This document shows, in pieces, positions 15,414-24,905 of a stretch of DNA of 64,000 bases (position 1 is the first letter of the stretch; each line of letters starts with the position of its first letter). Where the stretch lies: NCBI GenBank assembly GCA_963748485.1, contig CAVVJF010000010.1, forward strand, positions 62,001 to 126,000. Reading direction: 5' to 3'. The notes under the pieces are model-generated. The model worked only from the letters and a program-made list of their open reading frames with translations, was not told the DNA's origin and made no database searches. The DNA is from DASRWT01 sp963748485 (GTDB lineage: Bacteria; Methylomirabilota; Methylomirabilia; Rokubacteriales; CSP1-6). The position numbers and the translations under genes are program-made.

Positions 15414-16267
15414 CGCCGTCCGCGAAACGAGAGATCTTGGCCGTGCTGGTGCAGAACCACGGGCTGCCCGTGCGGCGCGCGTGCCAGGCCGTGAGGCTCT
15501 CGCGGGCGGCGTACTACCGGCCGCCGCGCTCCCGGCTGCTGCGAGACACCGACGTCGTGACCGCGCTGAATGACGTGGTGGCCCGGCACACGCGGTGGGG
15601 CTTCTGGAAGTGCTTCTATCGGTTGCGCCGCGCCGGGCATGGATGGAACCACAAGCGGGTGCACCGCGTCTACTGCGCCTTGCGACTCAATCTGCCGCGC
15701 CGCACGAAGCGGCGGGTTCCGGCGCGTGTCCGTCACCCGCTGGTCGCGCCGGCGCGCCTGAACGAGACCTGGGCGCTCGATTTCATGACCGACGCGCTCT
15801 ACGACGGCCGCGGCTTTCGGACCCTCAATGTGATCGACGAGGGCAACCGGGAATGCCTCGCGATCGAGATCGGCACGTCGATTCCGAGCGCGCGGGTCAT
15901 CCGCGTCCTGGACGACCTCATCCAGCTCTACGGCCGGCCCACCCGGGTGCGCGTCGATAACGGGCCCGAGCTCACCGCCGAGGCCTTCGTCGAGTGGTGC
16001 ACGGCACAGCGGATCGGCATTGGCTACATCCAGCCCGGGAAGCCGGATCAGAACGCCTTCATCGAGCGGTTCAATCGTACGTTTCGCGAAGAGGTCCTCG
16101 ACGCGTACCTCTTCGACTCTCTCGAGCAGGTGCGCGAGATCACCGAGGCCTGGCTCGAGACCTACAACACCGAGCGGCCCCACGACAGCCTCGGTCGGGT
16201 GCCGCCGCTGAGGTTTCTGCCGAGGCCGGACACGCCCGCGGAGTCTATCTTCGAAGTGTCTACTTGA
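15410..16267 (+). CDS. IS3-family transposase OrfB (second element, DDE core)
   Basis: Catalytic transposase of 285 residues from the GTG at 15410, or made as an OrfAB fusion (orfB is in the -1 frame). The triad is intact: WALDFMTD, VRVDNGPEL and NAFIERFNR. The HTH_21 part is at the N-terminus (VRRACQAVRLSRAAYY, WGFWKCFYRLR). No disabling mutation is visible. Confidence 0.9.
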   Translation: MTPSAKREILAVLVQNHGLPVRRACQAVRLSRAAYYRPPRSRLLRDTDVVTALNDVVARHTRWGFWKCFYRLRRAGHGWNHKRVHRVYCALRLNLPRRTKRRVPARVRHPLVAPARLNETWALDFMTDALYDGRGFRTLNVIDEGNRECLAIEIGTSIPSARVIRVLDDLIQLYGRPTRVRVDNGPELTAEAFVEWCTAQRIGIGYIQPGKPDQNAFIERFNRTFREEVLDAYLFDSLEQVREITEAWLETYNTERPHDSLGRVPPLRFLPRPDTPAESIFEVST

Positions 16268-16317
16268 CGGGGAAGCTTACGCCAGGATGAGACAATTTCG
16301 ATCGGCCGGCGACAGCA

Positions 16318-16552
16318 TTAGAGAAATTGATAGGCACCGGTAGGCGGGGCGGCGATGGCGATGGACTTGGCCTCCTCCGGGTCCGTGAACGCGATGCGCC
16401 AATCGCCGGAGGTTGGCCTTCAAGTGCCCGGCGATGACCCGCGCGCCGACATAGACCGACCCGTCCCGCGCGACCCACACCCGCCATAAGGCGGAGCGGG
16501 CGGCATCGGGCCGGCCTACGGCGAAGCGGATCACGTTACGCTTTTGGGACAT
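16318..16552 (-). pseudogene. frameshifted gene for a short protein of unknown function
   Basis: Reading from ATG at 16552: MSQKRNVIRFAVGRPDAARS, then VWVARDGSVYVGARVIAGHLKANL. The sense then continues only in another frame as SGDWRIAFTDPEEAKSIAIA...AYQFL and a TAA at 16318-16320. The two parts join naturally, so one or a few bases were lost near 16407. It sits just beyond the second IS element. I do not recognise the family. Confidence 0.6.
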
Positions 16553-16654
16553 GGTGAGGAGGGGCTCGCCACGGACACCTACGCGGCGAGCGCGCGCCCG
16601 GTGAAAGGAATCGCGATGCTAAATCGTTCCGGTCGGGTTTGGGCCACTAATCCA

Positions 16655-16731
16655 CCAGCGCGACGCTCTGAAGGAACACTTCTAGGAATCCCGCCTGATA
16701 GGCGGTATCTCCTGGGGTGTCTACGCGAGTC
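16655..16731 (-). repeat. diverged coding remnant, copy 2
   Basis: Minus-strand frame encodes TPGDTAYQAGFLEVFLQSVALVD and a stop; it pairs with the remnant at 14028-14106. Confidence 0.5.
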
Positions 16732-16775
16732 CGGCCATGTAGAACGTGAAGGGCGCCTCGCACGAGCGGTCGCCT

Positions 16776-16791
16776 CCCGTTGGGGCCACCA
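16776..16791 (+). other. tRNA-Glu-like 3' end (short)
   Basis: CCCGTTGGGGCCACCA, identical to the last 16 bases of the fragment at 12149-12176. No T-loop precedes it. Confidence 0.55.
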
Positions 16792-17219
16792 GTGCCTTGG
16801 GTGTTTTTCCCTCGGCGACTTTCGAGATAGAGCACCTCGCGACGAAACTCGTAGTCTCCGTTCGTTAGAGCCGCAAGCCGTTGGTCCTAGTCGTACTGCG
16901 CGGCCACGCCGTCGCCCTCGTCGCGTCCCGTGCCGGCGATGACCCGCTCCAGCTTGGCGGCCAGCCTGCGGTCCAGCCTGAGCAGCTGTCGTGGTCGGCG
17001 CGGGCTCGGGTGAGATCTCCGCGAAGTGTCCGGTGCCCCCGGCACGGGAGCCGAATCGTCTACCATTTGTGCTGACTAGCGCCGTCGTGCTCCCCGGGCG
17101 ATCCGGATCTTCCGGCAGCCCCCGGCCGTTGAATAGGCGGCCGGGGCGGACTTGACAGCCACCGACCGCGCGGCACATATCTCGTCGCCAGGGACCCACA
17201 CACCGTCAGGAGGTCACGC

Positions 17220-18653
17220 ATGCGAGCGCTGATGGCCCTGTTGACCGCAGTCCTCTTGCTCTCGCCGTTCACCGCCCACGCCCAGGACCGCGCGGCCCTC
17301 GAGGCGGCCGTCAAGGCGCTGGGGCCCACCGACCTCAAGTCGATCGAGATCCAGGGGGCGGGCACCTTCTTCTGGGGCGGGCAAAGCCAGACGCCGGGCA
17401 CGGCCTGGCCGCAGTTCAACGTGCGGAGCCTCAAGCGCCTCGTGAACTACGAGACCGGCTCCCTCCGCGACGACATGACGAGAACGCGCACGCTGGAGCC
17501 GCCCCGGGGCGGTGGCCCCTACGTCCGCGGGGAGCACACCGCGGTCGCGGTCGTCAGCGGGGACCACGCCTGGAACGTGATCGGCGAGAATGCCGTCCCG
17601 GCGCCCATCGCGCTGGGCGAGCGACAGCTGCAACTCTGGGCGACGCCCCACGGGGTCATCAAGGCCGCCCAGAAGAACCCCGCCGGAGTCCAGGGCCGTA
17701 CGATCGTGTTCGGCGTCCCCGGCCAGTTCAAGGCCACCGCGTTCCTCGACGCGGCCAACCTCGTCGAGCGCGTCGAGGCGGTGCTGGCGAACCCGGTGAC
17801 CGGCGACATGCCCGTGACGGTGCACTACGCCGACTATCGCGACTTCGGGGGCGTGAGGTTTCCCACGAGGATACGGCAGACCTATGGCGGCCACCCGGCC
17901 TTGGACATCACGGTGACCGAGGTGAAGCCCAATGCCGCCGCCGACATCACGGTGCCCGACAACGTACGGCAGGCCGGTAACCCCTACACGCGCGTGCAGA
18001 GCCAGAAGGCCGCCGAGGGCGTCTGGTACCTGACCGGCGGTACGCACCATAGCGTGGTGATCGAGATGAGCGACCACCTGATTGTCGCCGAGGGCCCCCT
18101 CAACGACGACCGGGCTCTGGCCGTGATCGCCGAGGCGCGCAAGCTCGTTCCTGGCAAGCCGATCAAGTACCTGATCGTCAGCCATCACCACTTCGACCAC
18201 TCCGGAGGTGTGCGCGCGTTCGCGGGTGAGGGCGCGACGATCGTCACGCAGAACGCGAGCCGGGCGTACTTCGAGCGCGTCCTCGCGACCCCGGCCACGG
18301 TGGCCCCCGACCACCTGGCGAAGTCGGGCAAGAAGGCCACAGTGGAGGGCGTGCCTGACCGCCGGGTGCTGGGCGACGCGACGCGGACGGTCGAGATCCG
18401 TCACATCGCGGGCATCCAGCATGCCGACGACATGCTGATGGTCTACCTGCCGAAGGAGAAGTTCCTCATCCAGGCCGACGCCTATACGCCGCCGGCGCCG
18501 AACGCGGCGCCCATGAGCCCGCCCAGCCCGTTCAACGTCTCCCTGTACGAGAACATCACCAAGCAGAGCCTGGCTGTCGACCAGCTACTGCCGCTGCACG
18601 GTCGGATGGTGCCGCTCGCCGAGCTGCAGAAGGCGGCCGGCCACAGCCACTGA
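17220..18653 (+). CDS. secreted metallo-beta-lactamase-fold hydrolase
   Basis: Exported 477-residue protein with a signal peptide (MALLTAVLLLSPFTAHAQ). The first half (to about residue 255) is an outer-membrane-lipoprotein-like beta domain; the second half is the MBL-fold hydrolase: GTHHSVVIEM, YLIVSHHHFDHSGG near residue 320 supplies the HxHxDH zinc ligands, HIAGIQHADDMLMVYLP supplies the later ones, and the final LLPLHGRMVPL carries the last His. The substrate cannot be predicted. AGGAGG precedes the ATG. A strong hairpin follows the stop. Confidence 0.85.
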   Translation: MRALMALLTAVLLLSPFTAHAQDRAALEAAVKALGPTDLKSIEIQGAGTFFWGGQSQTPGTAWPQFNVRSLKRLVNYETGSLRDDMTRTRTLEPPRGGGPYVRGEHTAVAVVSGDHAWNVIGENAVPAPIALGERQLQLWATPHGVIKAAQKNPAGVQGRTIVFGVPGQFKATAFLDAANLVERVEAVLANPVTGDMPVTVHYADYRDFGGVRFPTRIRQTYGGHPALDITVTEVKPNAAADITVPDNVRQAGNPYTRVQSQKAAEGVWYLTGGTHHSVVIEMSDHLIVAEGPLNDDRALAVIAEARKLVPGKPIKYLIVSHHHFDHSGGVRAFAGEGATIVTQNASRAYFERVLATPATVAPDHLAKSGKKATVEGVPDRRVLGDATRTVEIRHIAGIQHADDMLMVYLPKEKFLIQADAYTPPAPNAAPMSPPSPFNVSLYENITKQSLAVDQLLPLHGRMVPLAELQKAAGHSH

Positions 18654-18666
18654 GGAGTCCTCGGGG

Positions 18667-18692
18667 CCGGGGGCCCGCCACGGGGCCCCCGG
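18667..18692. terminator. strong hairpin between convergent genes
   Basis: Perfect 10-bp GC stem CCGGGGGCCC / GGGCCCCCGG with a 6-base loop, 13 bases after the MBL gene's stop and before the stop of the UbiD gene on the other strand. No T-run, but placed to separate the two convergent transcripts. Confidence 0.6.
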
Positions 18693-18710
18693 TCGCCGAT
18701 CCCACCGCGG

Positions 18711-20081
18711 TCACCCGCCGAGACGATCGACCAGCGCCCGCGCCCACGCCATCCGATCTGGGTCCATCACCAGCTTGTCGGCGAACGGCTGCCCGAAGGG
18801 CCGGGTGGCATCGATCCCGAGCTTGGCGGTGACGCCGCGCTCATCGGCACTGGGATCGAGGAGGGCGCCCAGGCTCCCCTGTATCGTCACGAGGTCGCGG
18901 TCGGCCTGCATGCGGGTGGCGACCGCCCACAGGACGTCGGCCTCGTCGAAGACGTCGATGTCGTCGTCGACCACGATCACCAGCTTCAGATAGTGATCGA
19001 CGCCGAGCACGATCGGGATGACGTGCTTGGCCTCGCCGGGGCGGCCCTGCTTGATCGACACGTAGGCGGTGAAGGAGGAAGTGCCCGAAAGGGGCACGTG
19101 CACGCCGGTCACGTTGGGGATCACCCGGCTCAGGGCGTTGTGGATCTCGGCCTCGCGGACGAGGCCTAGCGTCGTGATGTGGTCGCCGGCGCGGCCCGAG
19201 CCGATCGACTGAAACCAGGGACGCTCGCGCAGGGCGATTGCCTTGGCCAGGAAGACGTGCTCGGTGGACCGCCGTGAAAAGTAGCCGGTGAACTCGCCGA
19301 ACGGGCCCTCCGGCTCGCGCACCTCCGGCAGGATCTCGCCCTCGATGACGATCTCGGCGGCGGCGGGAACGTGGAGATCGATCGTCGTGCAGGGCGCCAC
19401 CTGCAGCGGCTCGCCGAACAGGCCGCCCACCACCTCGAACTTGCCCACGTCGGCCGGCGGATAAGCCAGCGAGCCCATCGAGACGAGCGGGTGCACGCCG
19501 AGCACGATCGCGCACGGCAGGGACTGCTTGCGTGCCTCGGCGCGTCGCTGGTACTCGAACATGCGCCGCCGGGAGTGCAAGCTCACGCCCATGCGATCGC
19601 GGCCCTTGACCTGGAAGCGGTGATACCCCTCGGTCTCCACGCCGGTCTCGGGGTCGCGCGCTACCAGCAGGCCGGCGGTGAGATAGCAGCCGGCGTCGCC
19701 GGGGAAGTAGGTCGGGATGGGCAGCTGTCCGAGGTCGACGTCCCGGCCGGTCAGTACGCGATGGCGAAACGGCGGATCGGCCACGATCACCGGCTTGACG
19801 GTGTCCTTGATGCGCTTCGCGTACTCGAGCGCCAACCGTGCTTCGGGCACGCCAAGCGCAAAGGCCAGCGCGCGGCGGCTGGCGACCACATTGCAAACGA
19901 TCGGGATGTCCGAGTCCCGCACGCGCTCCAGCAGCAGCAGCGGGAAGCGCCGGCGGCGCTCGTACTCGAGCACGAGCGCCATCACGTCGTAGTCGAGCGA
20001 GACCGGCTCACGCACGCGGACGACCTCGCTCGGATGAGCGCGCTCGTAGGCGGCAACGAAGCTTCGCAGGTCCTGGCTCAC
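18711..20081 (-). CDS. UbiD-family prenyl-FMN-dependent decarboxylase
   Basis: Reversible non-oxidative decarboxylase (456 residues) of aromatic or unsaturated acids, using prenylated FMN. Visible family features: LDYDVMALVLEYE at the N-terminus, HRFQVKGRDRMGVSLHSRRRM near residue 160, and the active-site PFGEFTGYF near residue 260, followed by conserved C-terminal blocks (HVIPIVLGVDHY). No UbiX flavin prenyltransferase is in the window, so the cofactor must be supplied elsewhere. It lies 20 bases downstream of a PLP decarboxylase gene on the same strand, suggesting a joint pathway. Confidence 0.9.
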   Translation of the reverse strand: MSQDLRSFVAAYERAHPSEVVRVREPVSLDYDVMALVLEYERRRRFPLLLLERVRDSDIPIVCNVVASRRALAFALGVPEARLALEYAKRIKDTVKPVIVADPPFRHRVLTGRDVDLGQLPIPTYFPGDAGCYLTAGLLVARDPETGVETEGYHRFQVKGRDRMGVSLHSRRRMFEYQRRAEARKQSLPCAIVLGVHPLVSMGSLAYPPADVGKFEVVGGLFGEPLQVAPCTTIDLHVPAAAEIVIEGEILPEVREPEGPFGEFTGYFSRRSTEHVFLAKAIALRERPWFQSIGSGRAGDHITTLGLVREAEIHNALSRVIPNVTGVHVPLSGTSSFTAYVSIKQGRPGEAKHVIPIVLGVDHYLKLVIVVDDDIDVFDEADVLWAVATRMQADRDLVTIQGSLGALLDPSADERGVTAKLGIDATRPFGQPFADKLVMDPDRMAWARALVDRLGG

Positions 20082-20101
20082 GCGCTCCTCGATCGAGCGG
20101 C

Positions 20102-21358
20102 TCAGTAGACCGCGCGGGTGCGCGAGGGCGCCCCGGTCCCCCCGCGCACGGCCACCACCGACGCGGCCAGATCGGCCAGGTAGGCGTCGACGATGGGGGC
20201 GTGCACGGGCGTGAGCATGAGGTGTATGCCGGGCGGCGTGCGCACGCGCCCCACCGACCAGCGCCGGGTGGTCATCGCGTCGGCGACGGCGTGGATGTCC
20301 AGGTCCTCCGCGCCGTAGGCCACCGCCCAGAGATCGGGCTTGCCCCAGAGGTGCAGCCCCTCAATGCGTGCCAGGCCGGCCACCAGGCGCTCGCGCGCCT
20401 CCATGACCACAGCGGCGATGCGGCGATAGCCCTCGGCGCCGAGGAAGTGCATGACCGCCCACGCGGCGGCGATGGCCCCGCCCGGACGCGTCCCCGCGAA
20501 GGTGGGAACCGCGTAGAGCCCGGTGGGCCAGTCGCTGAACTCGTAGCGTCCGGCGGCTTCGCGCTCCGCGTCGCGGTAGAGGATGACCGAGGCGCCCTTG
20601 GCGGCGTAGCCGGACTTGTGCAGATCGGCCGAGAGCGAGGTCACGCCGGGCAGGTCGAGGCCGAAGGCGGGTACCGGATAGCCCAGCTCGCGCACGAAGG
20701 GGCCGAGTATGCCGCCCACGCACGCGTCCACGTGCAGCCAGAGGCCGCGCGCCTGCGCGAGCACACCGAGGGCGACGACGGGGTCCACCAAGCCCAGCGA
20801 ATAGGTGGGGGCCGAGGCGTAGCACATGACGGTGCGGGGCGTCACGGCGGCCGCCATCGCCGCCGCGTCGGCGCGGAAATCTGTGCCCGTGGGCACCCGC
20901 ACTACCCGCATGCCGAGATAGTGCGCGGCCTTGTCGATGGCGGGATGCGCTGAGAACGCGGCCAGGATCTCCGGCGTAGCGACGTCTGGGCGATGACGTC
21001 GCGCCCACTCACGCGCCGCGTGGGTGGCCAGGAAGATGCTCTCGGTGCCGCCGGAGGTCATGTGGCCGCGCACGGCCGCGTCGCCCCCGACGAGGGCGGC
21101 CACCATCGCGACGACATCGGCCTCCATGCGGCGCAGGCTCGGGAACACGCGTAGCCCCAGGCCGTTCTCGGTCATGAAGAGCGCGTAGGCCTCGCGCGCG
21201 ACCCGCTCGACCTCGTCGTCGGCGTGCCAGACGAAGGCGGCGTGCCGGCCGCCGCGCCAGTCGAGATCATTCCCCTTGAGGTCAGCCATCGGCTGGGCCA
21301 GCTCCTCCCAGGGTCGTCCGCGCCCGGGAAGTCGTGGCGTCATTTCCGGTCCGCTCAT
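20102..21358 (-). CDS. PLP-dependent group II decarboxylase / sphingosine-phosphate-lyase-like enzyme
   Basis: Fold-type I PLP enzyme (418 residues). MTSGGTESIF near residue 100 is the phosphate-binding region, HVDACVGG near residue 200 carries the aspartate that contacts the PLP nitrogen, and SADLHKSGYAAKG near residue 240 holds the PLP lysine. The closest pattern is the sphinganine-1-phosphate aldolase/glutamate-decarboxylase group. The true substrate (an amino acid or a phosphorylated amino alcohol) is not decided by sequence. It forms an operon with the UbiD gene. The start could also be the ATG 15 bases further in. Confidence 0.85.
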   Translation of the reverse strand: MSGPEMTPRLPGRGRPWEELAQPMADLKGNDLDWRGGRHAAFVWHADDEVERVAREAYALFMTENGLGLRVFPSLRRMEADVVAMVAALVGGDAAVRGHMTSGGTESIFLATHAAREWARRHRPDVATPEILAAFSAHPAIDKAAHYLGMRVVRVPTGTDFRADAAAMAAAVTPRTVMCYASAPTYSLGLVDPVVALGVLAQARGLWLHVDACVGGILGPFVRELGYPVPAFGLDLPGVTSLSADLHKSGYAAKGASVILYRDAEREAAGRYEFSDWPTGLYAVPTFAGTRPGGAIAAAWAVMHFLGAEGYRRIAAVVMEARERLVAGLARIEGLHLWGKPDLWAVAYGAEDLDIHAVADAMTTRRWSVGRVRTPPGIHLMLTPVHAPIVDAYLADLAASVVAVRGGTGAPSRTRAVY

Positions 21359-22839
21359 GGCAGGGACTCTATGAGTCCTCGGACCGGCCGGTCAAGCCCG
21401 AACTGTGTCGCCGAAGATCAGGGGAGAGTCTACGCGACCTCTCAGGATGTCACCACGTGACTCGCAGTTCGATATTTCCCTTGACGCCTTGGCGATGATC
21501 GCCGCCGAGATTGGTGATGTAGCTGGCCGCCGCATAGACGCCGACGCGCGGCGAGAGTTGCGCTACGACGCCGCCGCCGAGCTCCAGCGACGTATGCTGC
21601 CGAAGTCGGTGCGTGATCGGCGTGGTGTTGAAGGTCGTCGTGTCGCTTCCCGAGAAAGTGCGCCAGACATTGGCGAGGAGATAGGGCTTCAGCTTCATGC
21701 CGCCGAGGGCCGCATCGCCGAAAAGCCGCGCCCCGATGCGGCCGGTCAGCGCATCGTCGGGATCGAAGCGGACGGTGGCGAACGGATCCTGCGCCTGATC
21801 AGAATTCGACATGCTGCCAGATCAGCTGCGCCTGCGGTTCGAGCGCCAATCCGGCGCCGATCGGGATCGGATAGCCCGCTTCGAGCGAGGCGGTGATGCT
21901 GGTTCCGTCGGCGTTCAGCCCAACGCCGCGGGTCGAGCGCGGTTCGCCGTCGAACCAGGACCCCATCAGCACCGCATCGACATACCAGTTCGAAGGGACC
22001 GAGATGGGTCCAGTAGCCGCCGAAGCTGGTTGAATCCATGGTCAGGTCGCCGACCAACGCTCGCTGCTGGGCGAGTGCGAAGCCGCGGGCATCGACGTCG
22101 GCGCGGGCATAGCCGAAGAAGAGGCCAAGCCGGTCGCGGTGGCCGTCATAGTCCCAGCCGAAGAGATCCTGGCCGACCTGGAAGCCGCCGAAATTGCCCT
22201 CGAACTCCGGCGACAGCCGCCCTGAGCGACGCTCCTCGGCATGGCCGCCGAAGAGGCGGCCCCAGGCACCGGGGAGCGCGCCTGATCCGAGCAGCAGAGT
22301 CTGATCGCCTTGGCGCTCGTGGAAGGTCCCGAGCGTCTCAAGGCCAAGCCGGCGCGCCACCCCCGGCAACACGTTGTAGAGCGCCGCCTCGGGACGGAAC
22401 AACGGAATGGGAGGCGCTGGAGGGGCCGTCGGGTCGGTCGGGCCGGTCGGGCCGGGGGGCGGCACTGACGAGCGCAGAAACCAGTCATTCTCGGCGCCGG
22501 GCGCCACGCCGCCCTGGAACAACTGATACTCATAGTGGGCCAGCCGCGACGATGCCGCCGAGCGCAAAGGCGCCGGGAACTGTAGTTCCGCCGCCGGCCG
22601 CGCCGACGACCTGAATGCCGTTCGCGGTCGTCACCTCGCCGGGCCCCCCGGCGTTGGCGATGCTCAGAAGCGAATTGCCGCTCGCCTGGCCGCCGTTGAT
22701 GACGAGCCTGTCGGAAGGCGAGTTGTCGGTGCCCAGGAAGGTGTTCATCCTGATCGTGCCGCCAGCTCCCGTGTAGCTGGGCGTCGTCAAGACCGTGCCC
22801 GGCGCGGTGCCCGTGCCCATGTTCACGAGGCCAGCATTG

Positions 22840-24030
22840 GCGACGCTGGCGAGGGTGTGGCTGAAGCCATTGAGGTCGAGCGTGCCGCCGCTGGCGACCG
22901 TGAACGCCGACGTCGGGCTGAACGTGTTCAGCGCGCCGGCGCGCAACGTGCCGGCGTTCACAGTGGTTGCGCCCGTGTAACTGCTGGTGCCCGACAGCGT
23001 CAGCGTGCCGGCGCCGACCTTGACCAGCGAGCCGCCAATGCCCGCGATGACGCCGCTGACGTCGGTGGAGAGGTTATTGCCGCCGGCGGTCAGCTCGTTG
23101 GCTCCCAACAGGAATGAGCCGCCGCCCGCGATCGAGCCGACGGTCTGGTTGAAGCCATTGAGGTCGAGCGTGCCGCCGCTGGCGACCGTGAACGCCGACG
23201 TCGGGCTGAACGCGGTCGGGGAGCCGGCGCGCAACGTGCCCGCGTTCACGGTGGTTGCGCCGGTGTAGGTGCTGGTGCCCGACAGCGTCAGCGTGCCGGC
23301 GCCGATCTTGACCAGCGAGCCGCCCATCCCCGCGATGACGCCGCTGACGTCGGTGGAGAGGTTGTTACCGCCGGCGGTCAGCTCGCCGGCTCCCAACAGG
23401 AATGAGCCGGCCCCCGCGATGGAGCCGACGGTCTGGTTGAGGCCATTGAGGTCAAGCGTTCCGCCGCTGGCGACCGTGAACGCCGACGTCGGACTGAACG
23501 CGGTCGGCGCGCCGGCGCGCAACGTGCCCGCGTTGACCGCGGTTGCGCCGGTGTAGGTGCTGGGGCCCGACAGCGTGAGCGTGCCGGTCCCGACCTTGAC
23601 CAGCGAGCCGCCAGTGCCCGCGATGACGCCGCTGACCTCGGTGGAGAGGTTGTTGCCGCCGGCGGTCAGCTCGCCCGCGCCCAGCTGGAATAGGCCGGCC
23701 CCCGCGATGGAGCCGACGGTCTGGTTGAAGCCATTGAGGTCGAGCGTTCCGCCGCTGGCGACCGTGACCGCCGACGTCGGGCTGAAACTGTTCACCGCGC
23801 CGGCGCGCAAGGTGCCCGCGTTGACAGTAGTCGCGCCGGTGTAGGTGCTGGTGCCCGACAAAGTCAAGGTGCCCGCGTTGACAGTAGTCGCGCCGGTGTA
23901 GCTGCTTGTGCCCGATAAAATCAAGGTGCCGGTCCCTACCTTGACCAGCGAGCCACCAAGACCCGTGATGACGCCGCTGACGTCGGTGGACAAGTTGTTG
24001 CCGCCGACCGTCAGCTCGTTATCGCCCAGC
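22840..24030 (-). repeat. four 288-bp tandem repeats in the autotransporter passenger
   Basis: A 288-base unit (96 residues) recurs about four times, as seen from equal spacing of the TVASGGTLDLNG-coding block (near 22880, 23168, 23456, 23744). Copies are similar but not identical. Borders are approximate. Confidence 0.75.
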
Positions 24031-24074
24031 AGGAATGTGCCGGCCCCCGCGATCGAGCCGATGGTGAGCTTCTT

Positions 24075-24905
24075 GTCGCCCGCAGGGCCGATGCTCCCCG
24101 CGAAATTCACCGTGGCACCGGCGGTGTTGTTGGTGATGGCGGCATTGCCGGCCGTGCTGTTGTCACCGAAGGTCAGCGCGCCGTTGTTGGTGATGGCGGC
24201 GTTTTCGGCGGTGCTGGTGTCGAAGAAAAACACATTGTTGTTGTTGGTGATGGTGGCGTTGCCGGCCCTGCTGGTGGCGTTGAAACGCAGGTCGCTGTTG
24301 TTGGTGATGGTGGCGGCGCCGGCTGTGCTGTTGTTGTTGAAAAACATGTTGAAGTTGTTGGTGATGGTCGCAGTGCCGGCGTTGCTGCTGTTATTGAAAG
24401 TCAGGTCGCCGCTGATGGCGTTGGTGATGGTGGCGTTACCGGCCGTGCTGGTGTGGTTGAAGAACATGTCGGAGTTGTTGGTGATCGTGGCGCCGGTGGC
24501 GCCGGTGGTGGCGCCGCCGGCCGTGCTGCTGTCATTGAAATTCAGAGTGCCGCCGATGTTGGTGATTGTGGCGCCGCCGGCGCCGATAGTGGCGCTGCCG
24601 GCCGCGCTGCTGACATTGAAATTCAGAGTGCCGCCGTTGTTGGTGATGGTGGCGCCGGGGACGCCGATAATGGCGCTGCCGGCCGAACTGGTGTCGTCGA
24701 AAAACAGAAATCTGGCATTGGCGATGGTGATGGTAGCGCTGCCGGCCGTGCTGGCGTTCGAGAATTGCATCAAGCCGGTGTTGTTGATGGTGGCGCTGCC
24801 AGCCGTGGCGCTGGTCGAGAATCCCAAGAGGTTGATGTTGTTGATGGTGGCGCTGCCAGCCGTGCTGTTGTTCAAGAAGCTCACGAGGTTGCGGTTGATG
24901 ATGGT
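24075..24905 (-). repeat. short passenger repeats (about 14-20 residues)
   Basis: Region encoding many units of the pattern [FL]xFNxxSTAGxATITNN, with GTTGTTGGTGATGGTGGC recurring on the plus strand. It is a low-complexity beta-helix segment of the same autotransporter. Confidence 0.7.

Larger units (their letters stand above)
15084..16282 (+). mobile_element. second IS3-family insertion sequence
   Basis: orfA and orfB are flanked by inverted repeats with a perfect 13-bp core: GCGTAAGCTTCCC at 15084-15096 and its reverse complement at 16270-16282. Weaker pairing extends inward (GTAGACA, TTCGA, TAGACT). The outer tips are uncertain and may lie up to about 8 bases further out. It is a different IS3 element from the one at 8.3 kb. 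Target duplication was not identified. Confidence 0.8.
16553..17219. other. gene-free zone with remnants and a tRNA fragment
   Basis: No intact gene. It contains the coding remnant at 16655-16731, the tRNA-Glu-like 3' end at 16776-16791, and on the minus strand a short protein-like stretch ending at a TAG near 16887 (AAKLERVIAGTGRDEGDG). GTGTCCGGTGCC near 17025 resembles the word after the 60-bp repeat at 11.99 kb. Confidence 0.45.

Noticed and set aside
16579..17199. Long minus-strand frame of about 200 codons
   Set aside because: Arg/Gly/Pro-rich translation running across a tRNA fragment and coding remnants; no start signal or domain.
22840..24030. Regular direct repeats resembling an array
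   Set aside because: Units are 288 bp, in frame and coding (autotransporter passenger); no spacer-repeat pattern or cas gene, so not a CRISPR.
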